NCBI GenBank assembly: GCA_002914805.1
Contig: JXTB01000040.1
Coordinates: 21,229 to 85,228 of the forward strand
From: Parasponia andersonii
Taxonomy: Eukaryota > Streptophyta > Magnoliopsida > Rosales > Cannabaceae
Direction of reading: 5' to 3'
Length of the DNA stretch: 64,000 bases
Numbering within the stretch: the stretch's first letter is position 1; every line of letters begins with the position of its first letter. The notes under the pieces are model-generated. The model made no database searches and had not been told where the DNA came from. It worked only from the letters and a program-made list of their open reading frames with translations. Both the position numbers and the translations under genes were made by a program. Positions 24,786 to 36,630 of this stretch are shown one piece after another.

Positions 24786-27700
24786 ATGCATTCTTTGGGT
24801 CTCATAAAAGTTTTCACTGATTTTAACGGTACGGTGGCGACGAGGTGGTCGCCGCCGGTGGGTCGAGGTAGCTATGGAGGCGGAGAATTGAGCTGGAAAG
24901 CTTTTAGGGTTACGGTGAGTTCTTCGGAGAGGAATGGCAATAGCGGAGGTAGGAGTCGGAGTTCGAGTCCGAGTGCGGCTTCTAGTTCATTTTTGAGTCG
25001 GAGCCAAACTTATGCACTGTTGAAGCAGCAAATGGAAGTCGCTTCAAAATCTGAGGTCAGTGTTTGGGATTGTGTATTTTCTTTTTTCTCTTCGGATTTT
25101 CCCGGATGCCAATCAGAGGGTTATAATTTGTTTTATTTTATTTGTATATTATGAGCTGTAGGACTATGAAGAGGCTGCGAGGATTCGTGACTCGTTGAAG
25201 TTATTCGAAGAAGAAGAGCCGGTTTTGCGGCTAAGGAGGTTGATAAAGGAGGCAGTAGCAGAGGAGAGGTTTGAGGTAAATCACTTGCAACTTTCTTTGA
25301 AATTTTCTAGCATTGCAAGCTTTAATTCATTTAGGCCTCGAAATTAAGTTCTACTGTTGTACGTAAACGTTGATATGTTCGAATATGGTCTCACATTGGC
25401 AAGGCTTAATCAATAGATTAACCTTTTGAGATGAAACCCAAGCCCCAAGCCCTTAAAAGAGAAACCGATGTCCGACTAACAAGTGGTATAAGAGCTAGGG
25501 CTCATATGTTGCCATGTGGCTGAATACCCGGATGTGAAGAACCCCTAGCCAAATAACTGACAACATTTGTAGCTTTTACAGAACAGTTGTTTTCTATGTA
25601 ATTTATGTTATTTTTGTCACTAGCTCAAATTGGGAGAACCATTTGTGAAGTAAAATTTTGAGCTAAGTAGCTAACAGTGAATGAAGTTCTATGAGTTCAA
25701 GGATTTCTTAATGTTTGATGCCCAAAATTTAGTTGCACTAAAGGTAGAAGCACTAGGGTTAACGAACCGAGAGAAGTTCAAAAAAGAAGTTTAAAGCTAT
25801 AAGTTACTTGCCGATTTCACGTAGATGTGAAACAAGTGAGGACGTGGGTTAAGAAGTTGAGAAAAGATGAAAAATTTAGGGGAGAATGCGGGAAACCTGA
25901 GGTGCATTATAATTCAACTATGTCTACATGAAGGGCTTGGACCGAATACTTCATGTTTCTGACTACATTTATCCCACTAAACTGGTGGACAATCCTACCG
26001 GTTTCACAATAAAGACAGTGTTCTCTTTCCAATAAAATATACTTTGCTGCGGTTTTGCATCTACGCAGTAGTGTCGATGAAAATTTCAGAGAAGCATGAG
26101 GGGAATTAAGGAGAAGATTGTTCCTAAGTTGTTTTGCTATTGGTAAGGAGTCGAAGCAATTGTGGGATGACACTGAAGCTTTGCTGTAGTTAATTTCCCG
26201 TTTATAGTTTGCTTAGTTTCTTTTACCCATGAATGTTGACCATCATCCATTGTTCGTTCAATCTTTATTCTTGTTCTATTCAGTTTATTCCTTCATCAAA
26301 ATATAATTAACATTCACTATACTGTAGAATTTTTCTGATGTTCCAAACATTCTGCCCAGGATGCAGCTAAATATCGTGATGAGCTACGAGAAATTGCGCC
26401 CCACTCTCTTTTGAAATGTTCAAGTGATGCAACAACTCTGGTACCACAGCAAACTGATTTTCCTAGCAATTATTGGTGTTTTATTAGCACCATAGTTGGT
26501 CTTTATGTCGCTGCTTATGTTATGTTCATGTAGCATCTTTTTTTTTTTTTGGCTGTGAATAGGTTCATGTAGCTTGTAACTTCTAATTTCTTTTTTAACC
26601 TCAAGATAGTTCATTTCATTTGTTTAATAATTAAAATGTCTCAAGGGGTTGGCAAAATTTTGCTTATAATAAAAGTTTCTTTAGTTATTGATTCTGGTTT
26701 TCAGAGGATTTTCACTTAGAAGTATGCTAATGCTTTTGAATGCTCAGGCGAGATAGTAGGATTCTTTCTCTCTTTGAGATGATAAAGTGCTCCTATATTG
26801 GAATTGATAAAAATTTCAAACACAAATTTATTAATTATTATTAGTGTTAAATTTGAAACCTACAATTTTTCAGGGTATCAGGGTTCAAGTGAGGAGTGTT
26901 TATATTGAGGGCCGGAGTCAGCCTTCAAAGGGGAACTATTTCTTTGCATATAGAATCCGAATCACCAATAACTCGGAGCGCCCTGTTCAACTTCTTAGAA
27001 GACATTGGATTATTTCTGATGCCAATGGTAAAACTGAGAATGTCTGGTCAGTTATTTCTTCCTTTCAATGCCATCATTATATATGTTGATAGTTCCAATT
27101 TTGTCTTCCAGGTCCATCGAATTCTCTTTAAGTGATTGCATCCTGATCTACTGTATTATTTTATCATTTTTCCTCATTGCAGGGGGATTGGTGTTATTGG
27201 TGAACAGCCAGTTATACTTCCTCGTACTAGTTTTGAATACTCATCTGCATGCCCATTAAGCACTGCCAATGGCAGAATGGTAAGCTGATAGTTTGTTTTG
27301 TTTTAGACCTTTCCAAGGAATCATCTGAAGTCGTGTTCAATTAATTTATAGATTAATAAAGTAGGGAGAAAGAAAAATAAACATTTTTGAGCTTACTGGA
27401 TACAGCTCCTACTATTATAGAATATTTTTTGATAATTACTATTCCAGAATTGTCATTGATCCAGTTCTCAGTTTGTAAGTGCTGCTGAACATTTTGAAAG
27501 AGCATTGCATATAAAGCAGCTTTACTGTCTGAAAGAACATAATGGAGTGAACTAATAAGTTATGTTGTGTTTCTTCAAGGGAGAATATTTAATTTGCCTC
27601 TGATGATATATAGCTATATTTAGGTTCCAATCACAAATTAATGGAAACATTTGAGATGCCACTTAAATATGTAGGATGCATTATTTATCACGGTATCACT

Positions 27701-27913
27701 TTATCTTTTGCCAACACAAATGAGTACCCAGATATTTTGACCTTTCGGTTTGTTCAATTCTATAATAAAAAAGTTATATTTTATTCGCTTGTTTCAATGT
27801 AGGAAGGTGATTTTGAGATGAAACACATCGAAAAGGTAGGTTCACAATCTTTTAACGTGGCTATTGCCCCATTTTCCCTATCAACACTTGGAGATGACAG
27901 TGATAGTTTTTAA
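24786..27913 (+). CDS. UVR motif and ApaG domain protein, probably plastid
   Basis: Function not established; the domain pair is recognisable. Six exons give 281 aa: 24786-25055, 25162-25275, 26360-26440, 26874-27046, 27183-27279, 27803-27913. The first ~75 residues are Ser/Arg-rich, compatible with a transit peptide. Residues ~80-135 carry two UVR-type helical pairs (DYEEAARIRDSLKLFEEEEP and FEDAAKYRDELREIAP), the motif by which UvrB/UvrC and Clp-adaptor proteins bind partners. Residues ~150-275 form an ApaG (DUF525) beta-sandwich: IRVQVRSVYIEGRSQPSKG, FAYRIRITNNSERPVQLLRR, HWIISDANG, GIGVIGEQPVILPRTSFEYS and GDFEMKHIEK. The known chloroplast adaptor ClpF has UVR with a YccV domain, so this protein may be an adaptor of similar design, which is inference. 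Intron 2 (1.08 kb) contains a retrotransposon LTR/primer-site relic. Confidence 0.9.
25345..25560 (+). mobile_element. LTR retrotransposon relic with Met-tRNA primer site
   Basis: In intron 2 of the UVR-ApaG gene, TGGTATAAGAGC (25484-25495) is one base from the plant initiator-Met tRNA primer-binding site TGGTATCAGAGC. It sits three bases after ...GACTAACA, a plausible LTR end in CA. No pol reading frame follows, so only an LTR edge remains. The 5' LTR border was not located. Confidence 0.6.
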
Positions 27914-30026
27914 GAAGTGAATGGCACCATGGCCTGGGAGAGACAGAAAATTCATCTGTAAAATTCGTTTGTAAGTGCAGAGAAAGCAAGTCGTTGGTTA
28001 TATTCTACAGTTTAAGTGTATAAATCATTTGTTTTACCAGGCATCAATTTACACTCATCGATGCTTGCTTCTTGGCCTAAATGGAAAAATAGTTTTAAAT
28101 GTTTATGTGACAAACTCAGGGAAAATCAATTTGTATAGAGAATGTGATGCAGGAGCGTTGTTGTTTTATTCTCACTAGTGTCTTTGTTGTTCCATTCATG
28201 TTTATTTAGACATATTCTTGTTAGCCATGGATTTGGCTTGATCGATCCTTTCCGCTGCATCAGAATGTATAGTTCTTGTAAAGTTTCTTTGAATGAAATC
28301 TGATAGTATGTTTGATGTGATATAAACGTCAATAGCTTAGAAGTTGGATGAATCTACTCTAGAAATTGGAACTCAAGACTTTGTTTGCCAAAACGTGTGG
28401 CATATTCATGACCACATTGTAAACATGGTATCTCAAGACTCAAAAAGATGAGTTGTTACCGCTTTTTTATCATTATCAGTTGACGAATGAAATTTGGTAG
28501 TAGAAGTTTCTGAATCTGGAAATCCTCCTTTTCTTTTGAATGCTCTGTCAAAAGGGTCCATAGCCTCCTGTTTTGTCGTTCGAAACAGGATAATGGTGTG
28601 GCCTTTGATCCGCTGGAAAGAATGTTGAATATGGTGTGTCTGTAAAAAATAAAAGGGTTTTTGATTCTTCTTCTTCTGTCTGGAAGATCAACTTGTTTAA
28701 GTTTTGGTATTATCTTAAATTAAGCAGATGTATGTACATCTTTATTGGTTCAAGGGCTGGACCATGAACTACAGAGACCTTTCGTTGTGGTCGAGTGAGA
28801 ACTTAATCTTCACACTTTTGGAGTGAGCTAAAAGTTCTTTTCCTTTAAATAAAACTTGTAAGGTTGGTTATATTACTCTCCGCTGATAATATTTATTCAT
28901 TCAAAACTACCCCTTGATCTCTCCTCAAATATTATAAGAAAATTGTAACGAATTCCAGCAAAATTAGGGTAACATTTCCACCCGAGCTAGTATCAAAACT
29001 ACCCCGCTTTTTCTTTTTTCTTTCCAAATTAGAGTGTTATTTTGAAATGATGCCTATTATTATTATTATTATTGGGTGTTATCATAAGATAACAGTCTGG
29101 TGACAAAGATCGATTCTCTTGTTGAAAAGCTCATATCATAATTTTATCTCGAGCATCTCTTTCAAATTTTTAAAAGAAAGATTTTCTTTTCCGGTGAATG
29201 TGGCCTATTCTTCCTTGCAAATTGCAATATCTAATGTAGAGGTTTATGAGATTTGTTTCCTCGTGTTTTTCTTTCTGGGGTCAAGTTAAAATCTTGAAAA
29301 AGGCATCATGCATCCCTTTCTTGGCTTTTGGTCGCCCTTAATCGAAGATGTGATGTTACAAGTCACAAGTTGAGAGACTTTAACAGGTCTTCTCCATTTG
29401 GCATGGAAAAATTAATAAAAGATCGTAGGAAAGAGATACGAAAATTTACCATAAAAAAATAGATGTATATTTATGTATACTTGAAAACAGAGTTTAAACT
29501 TTTTTTCTTTTTCCTTTTTTTTTTTTTTTTAAGCTAAAGAACAACCCTTACAATTCTAATATTGTAGTACTTAATTTATGGTCCAAGCCTCAGCATATTT
29601 CAGAGAATGTAAAGAAAGGTTAATTCATTAATTAATTTGTTGAATTATTAAAATCCTTTTCCTTTCGAACTCTTAAAAACCATTCCTCTTTTGCAACAAA
29701 ATTTAAATATAACTTCTGTCTTTCTACGAAAGTTGGCATGCTAATACAAATTTATAAATAAATCATTAGCGAATTACATTTTGTAGGAGAAGAATCTGTT
29801 TTTGTTCATTTTTTTTTTTTACTGAATTAGAATATTCTAATAATAAATTAGTGAAATTACCTTTTGTTGGTAAGTTTGTTTTACTCGAAGAAATTATTTA
29901 CTTTTTAAAAAGGACATAATGAATTAAAAAGGAAAATGCTCCTATTTTTTTTTTTTTTTTCATGCATGTTCGCATAATAGAATTCGTAAGTCCCCTCCTT
30001 AAACAACATTTTATAGTTTATATATA
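27914..30026. other. Intergenic, no gene seen
   Basis: The first few hundred bases are the likely 3' UTR of the UVR-ApaG gene. The rest is AT-rich with homopolymer T runs and an ATT run near 29060, without a coding frame I can support. Confidence 0.5.
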
Positions 30027-30261
30027 GTTGCCAATCCAATAGGTATTTTTTTTTACCTATAGGTAGGTTTTTTTTTTTTAAGTCGTTGAATCACTATTAG
30101 ATCGTGATTTAATAGCTATAATGAAGTGCATGAAAAGACGTGCATCATTAATGCTCTTTCTCTCTTATTTTTTACAATAAAAAAATGTGTATACTAAATT
30201 TTCATTGGTCAAACTGATACCTATGTATAGATAAAAAAAAAATACTATTAGATTGGTGACC

Positions 30262-30264
<3 letters not shown>
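30027..30264 (+). mobile_element. Micron-like MITE, copy 1
   Basis: About 238 bases with imperfect terminal inverted repeats: left GTTGCCAATCCAATAGGTAT, right end complement GGTCACCAATCTAATAGTAT, both followed by a T run and an ACCTATAGGTA-like word. It is bordered by TATATATA on the left and a longer (TA)n on the right. No coding capacity. It shares its core (atgaaaagacgtgcat, aatgctctttctctcttatt) with copies 2 and 3. Confidence 0.75.

Positions 30265-30266
<2 letters not shown>

Positions 30267-30294
<28 letters not shown>
30267..30294. repeat. (TA)n microsatellite
   Basis: TA dinucleotide run bordering the right end of the first Micron-like copy. Confidence 0.9.
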
Positions 30295-30298
<4 letters not shown>

Positions 30299-30652
30299 GT
30301 AGTTTAACAAATACAGACATAAGTTCGGCACCAAGTCTTCTTATATATAGCTCTCTGCGTATTCCATTGCCTAAATCATGGAAACGAAATGCATGCTCCT
30401 CCCCACTTGACCATTCATGTGAAACATTTCTCCACTTGAACCAAGCCCATTTCCATTATATGAAACCAACCTCTTTTCTCAACCTACTACACTCTTAATT
30501 AATCATTCTATATATACTTTCAAATTTTGTATCAAAGCTCAGCAATTTAGTGCTTCCCACACTTCTGGTTTCTGCAGCAAAATCTTGGATTCTCTCTTCA
30601 TCTAGAACTCACTCAGATATGAGAGGTAATTTAATATTCTCTAAAAATTCTC

Positions 30653-30671
30653 TATATATATATATATATAT
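30653..30671. repeat. (TA)n microsatellite
   Basis: TA run at the left border of the second Micron-like copy. Confidence 0.9.
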
Positions 30672-30902
30672 GGGTACTGATCCAGGATGTATTTTATTTT
30701 TACCTATGCATAGGTATCAATTTGACCAATGAAAATTTAGCATGCACATTTTTTTATTATAAAAAATAAGAGAGAGAAAGAGCATTAATAATGCACGTCT
30801 TTTCATGCACTTCTTATATATGTAAAAAAAATACCTACCCATAAGTAAAAAAAATACCTAAATACCTACCCATAAGTAAAAATTTATTGGATTGACAACC
30901 TC
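30672..30902 (-). mobile_element. Micron-like MITE, copy 2
   Basis: Same family as the 30027-30264 copy, in inverse orientation, with TA runs directly on both sides. Read on the minus strand it opens GAGGTTGTCAATCCAATAAA, keeps the shared core including gtgcatgaaaagacgtgcat, and closes with the ACCTATGCATAGGTA-like word and a diverged right terminal repeat. An extra internal duplication of tacctacccataagtaaaa is present. Confidence 0.75.
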
Positions 30903-30928
30903 TATATATATATATATATATATATATC
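30903..30928. repeat. (TA)n microsatellite
   Basis: TA run at the right border of the second Micron-like copy. Confidence 0.9.
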
Positions 30929-30985
30929 TAAAATCTAGCCAGAGGTGGCACATATAAATTTTAAAATGCATATGCATTAATGCAT

Positions 30986-31186
30986 NNNNNNNNNNNNNNN
31001 NNNNNNNNNNNNNNNNNNNNNNNNNNNNNNNNNNNNNNNNNNNNNNNNNNNNNNNNNNNNNNNNNNNNNNNNNNNNNNNNNNNNNNNNNNNNNNNNNNNN
31101 NNNNNNNNNNNNNNNNNNNNNNNNNNNNNNNNNNNNNNNNNNNNNNNNNNNNNNNNNNNNNNNNNNNNNNNNNNNNNNNNNNNNNN
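30986..31186. other. Assembly gap (201 N)
   Basis: A run of 201 unknown bases lying between TA-rich repeats, where assembly would be expected to fail. Confidence 1.

Positions 31187-31187
<1 letters not shown>

Positions 31188-31230
<43 letters not shown>
31188..31230. repeat. (TA)n microsatellite
   Basis: TA run of about 43 bases between the gap and the third Micron-like copy. Confidence 0.9.
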
Positions 31231-31231
<1 letters not shown>

Positions 31232-31415
31232 TCAAATCTGATAAATATTTTTTTAAAATTATTTTGACCAATAAAAATTTATTATGTATATTTTTTTATT
31301 ATAAAAAATAAGAAAAAAATAATATTAATAATATAAATTTTTTAATTAATCTTTTTATAATTGTTAGATCATTATTATATATAAATAAAAAATAAATATT
31401 TATTGAATTTGTAAC
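31231..31415 (-). mobile_element. Micron-like MITE, copy 3 (diverged)
   Basis: Older, AT-drifted copy oriented like copy 2. It retains gaccaataaaaattta, ttttttattataaaaaataag, and the terminal word whose complement is GTTACAAATTCAATAAATAT, comparable to GTTGCCAATCCAATAGGTAT of copy 1. A long TA run borders it on the left and a short TA-rich word on the right. Confidence 0.6.
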
Positions 31416-34392
31416 GTATATAGTAAATGTCCAATTTCTTTCAGTCCACGCCATTTAGCTAATAACTCCGTTTTTTTCCCAAAGAAAAAAAAGAAGAGGG
31501 GTCTTTTTCTTTTATCTCTACGCGCATTTGGTTAATTACTTTTTTTTTTCCTCCCCTTTTTTTAGCTAAAATAAAGGGGGAAAAAAGTGAGAATGCTAAT
31601 GCTAATGAGAATGAGTACGGTGACCAGTGTGTTCAACTTTTTTAACGCAAGGTAAACCATTAATCTTCATTTTAGATTAATGCAAGGGACCACCGGTAGT
31701 CCATTGGTGAAACTTTTTTCCAGGGAAAAAAAAGGTCTATAGGCACCGTCCTCCACTCCACCCCTGTTCTTCCACGTAAGATTTGTAAGATTTTCGTTTT
31801 CTAAACCCAAAGTGGATTGCCATCTTGTCAATCTAAACCCTTTTTTTTTTTTTTGGCCAAAAAAGAATTTCCTTTGTGGGGTCATTTTGTAAATATCTCT
31901 CATCCATCAGTTGGCTAATCTAAACTGTAGTGAACAATTCTCCACATGCCAAAACTTTCACCAATGGATGGATGACACGTACCAGTACAAGGGCAATTTA
32001 GTAAACTCATGTGCACGTCAAGCCTAAGACGTGAGTGGAATTCCAGTCTTATAGATAGTCACCGCCGAGTCAAGACGGTGGTCACGCGTGGGTCCCATTT
32101 CTAATCCAATCAGCAATCTCATGCTTCAACTGAAAGCTAAAAAGAAAACAAAGATTATTTGTTCTTTACGTAGAAACGACCGTTGACCAATGACGCTCCC
32201 CCTATTTTTCTAACCAGTTCTTACAGCTTACAAGCCAAGGCCAGCCATTGCATGCAAACATTTGGCACAACGAGAATCGAAATCAATTGTGGGTCCCACT
32301 ATCGTAGAGTCAGTACTGTTAAAAGTTTAGGGCCCACTACTTTCCTTGATTAATCAATAATTCCGAGTAAAACGGTCCAGATAGTTATTGGTCCTAATAT
32401 GGAAAATTGCTCAAGACATAATTTGGCACATTTGCAACACATTAAAAAAGGATAACCACATTTTAAATATCCACAGATTCCACACCGATTTTACATTTCT
32501 ATTAATATTGACTTCTGTGTATGATGCTAAACATTAGTGATATTTTTAACATTTCACGTAAGTATGTCGTGTGTTTGGATTAATATATTTAATAGCAAAA
32601 TTAGTACCTTAGTTTTACTGCATTAAATTTTACTATGCATATTAGGCTCATTGATAAAATGTTCTTTTATACATTGTGGTTGCTTTGCAAAATTTAATTT
32701 AATTGCCAACTATATTATATTTCCATTGTTAACGTTCAAAGTTAGTCACCCTTAATTTAAAGAGAAAAGAAAAGAAAGAAAGAAAGAAAGAAAAAATCGC
32801 TACACATACATTATTTTTATTGTATAATTGATTTTGAGTTAGAAATTAGTAAAGCGTGGCAAAGCTTCCAACGAGTTTAGTCATATCATAACCCCAAATT
32901 GCCAATGACATAGCTTAATTGATTGATGAATCATGGCACAAATCATTGGTCCAGATTTATTTCTCAATTGGGTCCCACACTAAGACATAACCCAATAGCT
33001 TTATTCCTTTATTGGCAGGAGCATTCACGGTACCCAAAAACTATTCTTGCACTCCAACAGCATCTTCCTAAGCATTCCAACATATAATCCAAAATACAAT
33101 TGTTCCTTGGTCCGTCTTCTCTGTTTTTGTGTTTTTATAATACCCAAAAAAATAACGATTAAAAAATAAAATAAAATAAAATAAATAAACAAAAATACGA
33201 ATGCTTTCTATGAAAAATCCAAGAAAAAGGTGACAAGGCAATGCATGTCCTATAAGGACCATTTTCTTTTTAAGTTGCATGGAAAGATTCAGACTGGCGA
33301 GAGAACTCTGGTCTCAGTTTTGGAGCATCTTATTTTTTGGATAATAAGAAAGAAAGAGAGAAAGAAAAGAGAAGCTTATGCTCAAAGCGTAGAACACTGC
33401 TTTCTCTCTCTAAATTGTTCCCTCTCTCAAAAGGGAAAGAAAGAAGCAAGGCATCTCCTTCTCCTCCACTCATAAACTACCACATTTGATCTTTTTTATT
33501 CATTTATTTATTTTTTTGTTTTTGGTTGCTTTCCCTTGTAAGTATCAACCTTTCCTTTGCTTAGAGTTTAGCTGCTTCTTTTAATATATAGGTTTAGTTT
33601 AAATTGTGATATGTGTATATATAATAAAAAATGTCGGTTTTTATTATCTTTCTGTGTGTGAAAAAAGACCATCTAAAGTTTGGAATCCATGCTAAACCGC
33701 AAGCCTCAATGTAGTGAAATAAGTCATGGGGTTTTAGTTATTTTATTGTCGTCAGATCCCAATCTTCAGCTGGTCTTTTAATTCAGCTTTGAAATATATG
33801 AAAAACCCATTGCTCATTGGACCTTCCTTTTCAACTTCCTCTTAAATGTGGCTTCTTTTTACCTCATTAGTAGATTTGGTGGCACTTTCGTCAGATTTTT
33901 TGAACTGGGTTTTCATGAATTTGTGAATTTGAAAGTTTGGTTTGGTTGTTGGTTTGAGCATTTGATCTTTTAATTTTTTAAACAACTACTAATTCTTTTT
34001 TACTTTAGTCTTTCAATTTCTTCTGTCTTCAGTCTTTTTCATGTACATAAAACTTCTAAAGCTATACTAATTTTTTTCAAAAACCATTCTTCTTTATTTT
34101 ATTTTTCCTTTTTCTGGGTTGATCAGATTTTTTTTTGTAAGGATTTTAATTCCAATGTTGAAAAGGTTTCATTAAGAATTATTGCCGGGCTTGGTCTTTG
34201 TTGTCATTTTCTTAATACTACTATATATCAGCTCCAAAAATTTGTTCAGCTTGTTTCAATTATTTTATTCTTTAAATAAACATTTTTCTCCGTTGATACT
34301 TTTGAGCAAAGTGCATACCAAATTTACCCCAGATTGTAGAACTGAAAGAAAAACAAGTTGAGAAGTGAACAAAAAAAAAGGGTGTTAACAAC
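31416..34392. other. Upstream region of the membrane-protein gene
   Basis: No coding sequence seen. GTAAGTAT at 33538 is an excellent donor site following a CT/GA-rich stretch (33350-33480), so a non-coding first exon ending at 33537 and a leader intron up to near the ATG at 34393 are plausible; the acceptor was not fixed. Confidence 0.45.
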
Positions 34393-36630
34393 ATGAGTTT
34401 TCTAACAGGATCAGGAAGTTCTTGGCAGCCAATCATGACTGGCGATACGACGGTTTCGAGTTACTGGCTGAATTGGAGGGTCTTGATTTGTGCCTTATGG
34501 GTCCTAACCTCAATGACCTTGGCATTCCTTATAATACTGAAGTTTGAAGGTTTTGGGAGATCAAGAAAAGACAGTGGAGAAACCCAACAAAAAAGAAATT
34601 CAGGAATTTTATATGAGGATGATACCTGGAAGCCATGCTTGAAAAACATCCATCCTGCTTGGCTGCTGGCTTTCAGATTGGTTGCTTTCTTTGTTCTTTT
34701 GGTACTGCTCATTATCACAGCTTCTGTTGACGGAGGTGCCATATTTTACTACTATACTCAGTAAGCAACCCTTCTAACTTTACTATATATGCTAACTTAT
34801 CTCATACATACTTTGTATTGTGAACTTTATTAGTTTCTGCTGATTGAAAATGCTTCACAAATAAATGAGATAACACTCTGTTCTGTGAAAATTGCATGGC
34901 AAGAAATTCTTTCGGCAGACACTAATAGGTGGTAATATATATGGGTTTTGGCAGGTGGACTTTCACATTGGTTACAATCTACTTTGGGGTAAGTTATACA
35001 GTTGGAGCTTCAAAGAGCTTTCTCTCTGTTTATTCCTCTGCTTATTGAATCTTATTTTTCTTTGTTTTTTGTGACTTCGCTCTCAATTTCCACACATGTA
35101 GCTCGGATCATTGCTTTCGATATATGGGTGTTACCGATATCATAAAAAAGCTAGCGGTTATAAGGTTGGTAGTGTTGAAATAGATGCAGAGCAAGGCACT
35201 TACATGACTCCTGCACTTGTGATAGCTAATACATCTAACAGAGGAAAGAACTTAGGCCCTCATGCGGGACTTCACGCTCGCAAACCCGCAGGGTTTTGGA
35301 GTTATGTATTCCAAATAATTTTTCAGGTAAGTTGCTCAGAGTCATCAAGTCTAATACAACAAATTTAGATGTTTTCATATCTAATACATACATAAATTAA
35401 GCAGACTCATTTGCCTATATATATTTTATTATGTTTTGGTTCTCTTGTTTGGAAGCCTTTATGGCTGTATTGCCTTGTTTCATGAATTGTTCTGCTGAGC
35501 TTATTTATCTTGTGTCTTTCCAATTACCAACTTGAACTTCTCATGGAACTCTTTAAAGAACTATGATCAGAGCAATGGTGTACTCGAACGCGGCTAATAG
35601 ATTGAAATTTCTTTACTCTATTACAAGCTCTTGTACTCAATAACTTTGTTCACTTTCATGTACTGAGCTTGTTGAAATTTTTTTTATGTTTACTGGTACA
35701 CAGATGAATGCAGGTGCTGTCATTCTCACGGATTGCGTATTTTGGTTCATTATTGTTCCATTTCTTACCATCAAAGATTACAACTTAAACTTCGTAAGTA
35801 TCATTACAGCCCATGTTGACTTTAAACAAATATACTTGGTCTGTAATAAGCTTAGGAAACCTTCTTTACCGCGGAAATTTACTCCTTAAATATCAACCAT
35901 GTAAAACTTGGTTGCTTTTTCTTTTCTCGAGAGATATTTGAACTAAATCATGGATGAGGAATTGAGGATGTTGTTAACCATGATTTGTACTATTATTGCA
36001 GCTGATTATAAATATGCATACAATCAATGCTGTCTTCCTGCTTGGTGAGACTGCTTTGAATTGCTTGGTAAGCCGATGTATCTATTTAGATCATTACAAG
36101 GTTTCCTAATAATTCCTTTCATAGAAGACATTCAAATCTTATTTTTGTTTTTATGCTTTTCAGCGATTTCCTTGGTTTCGAATCGGATACTTCTTCTTAT
36201 GGACAGTCTTTTACGTAATTTTCCAGTGGATTCTTCATGCTTGTGTGAAACTATGGTAAAAGCCTGTTACTTTTAGTATTTCCGTACTTCAAAAACCGAT
36301 TGAACCATGTCACAGATGAAAAAGAATGTTCATCTTCTTCTTCGTTTGAATATCAGGTGGCCATATCCATTCCTTGACTTGTCATCTCCATATGCTCCAT
36401 TATGGTAAGTAGCGTCAAATCAAAGCTGGTTCAACACATTTGATTACCTTTCTATTGGATATGGTTGAGCAAGAAAGTTGACTCTTTGCCCTTACTGCTA
36501 TGGACTTTGAAGGTACTCATCGGTGGCGCTAATGCATATCCCTTGCTATGGCATTTTTGCTCTCATAATGAAGCTCAAACACCATGTCTACTCAAAAAAA
36601 TATCCTGATTCTTATCAATGTGAGAAATAA
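34393..36630 (+). CDS. Multi-pass membrane protein, AIG1/ADTRP (FAR-17a)-like
   Basis: Plant membrane protein of unproven function. Eight exons give 346 aa: 34393-34760, 34955-34988, 35102-35326, 35704-35793, 36002-36067, 36164-36255, 36357-36404, 36513-36630. The small 34-base exon 2 is supported by frame and by both splice sites. Hydrophobic segments lie near residues 28-48, 92-115, 123-143, 204-235, 240-260, 268-290 and 312-330. The C-terminal half (AVILTDCVFWFIIVPFL, then NMHTINAVFLLGETALN, then WWPYPFLD) follows the spacing of human AIG1 and ADTRP, membrane hydrolases of fatty-acid esters of hydroxy fatty acids that use a Thr and a His; LTDC and NMHT are the candidate equivalents. That assignment is inference from remembered family pattern. 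The gene structure itself is secure. Confidence 0.85.

Noticed and set aside
30858..31271. Frames spanning the 201-N gap
   Set aside because: They consist of TA microsatellite translation (YIYI) and unknown residues; not coding.
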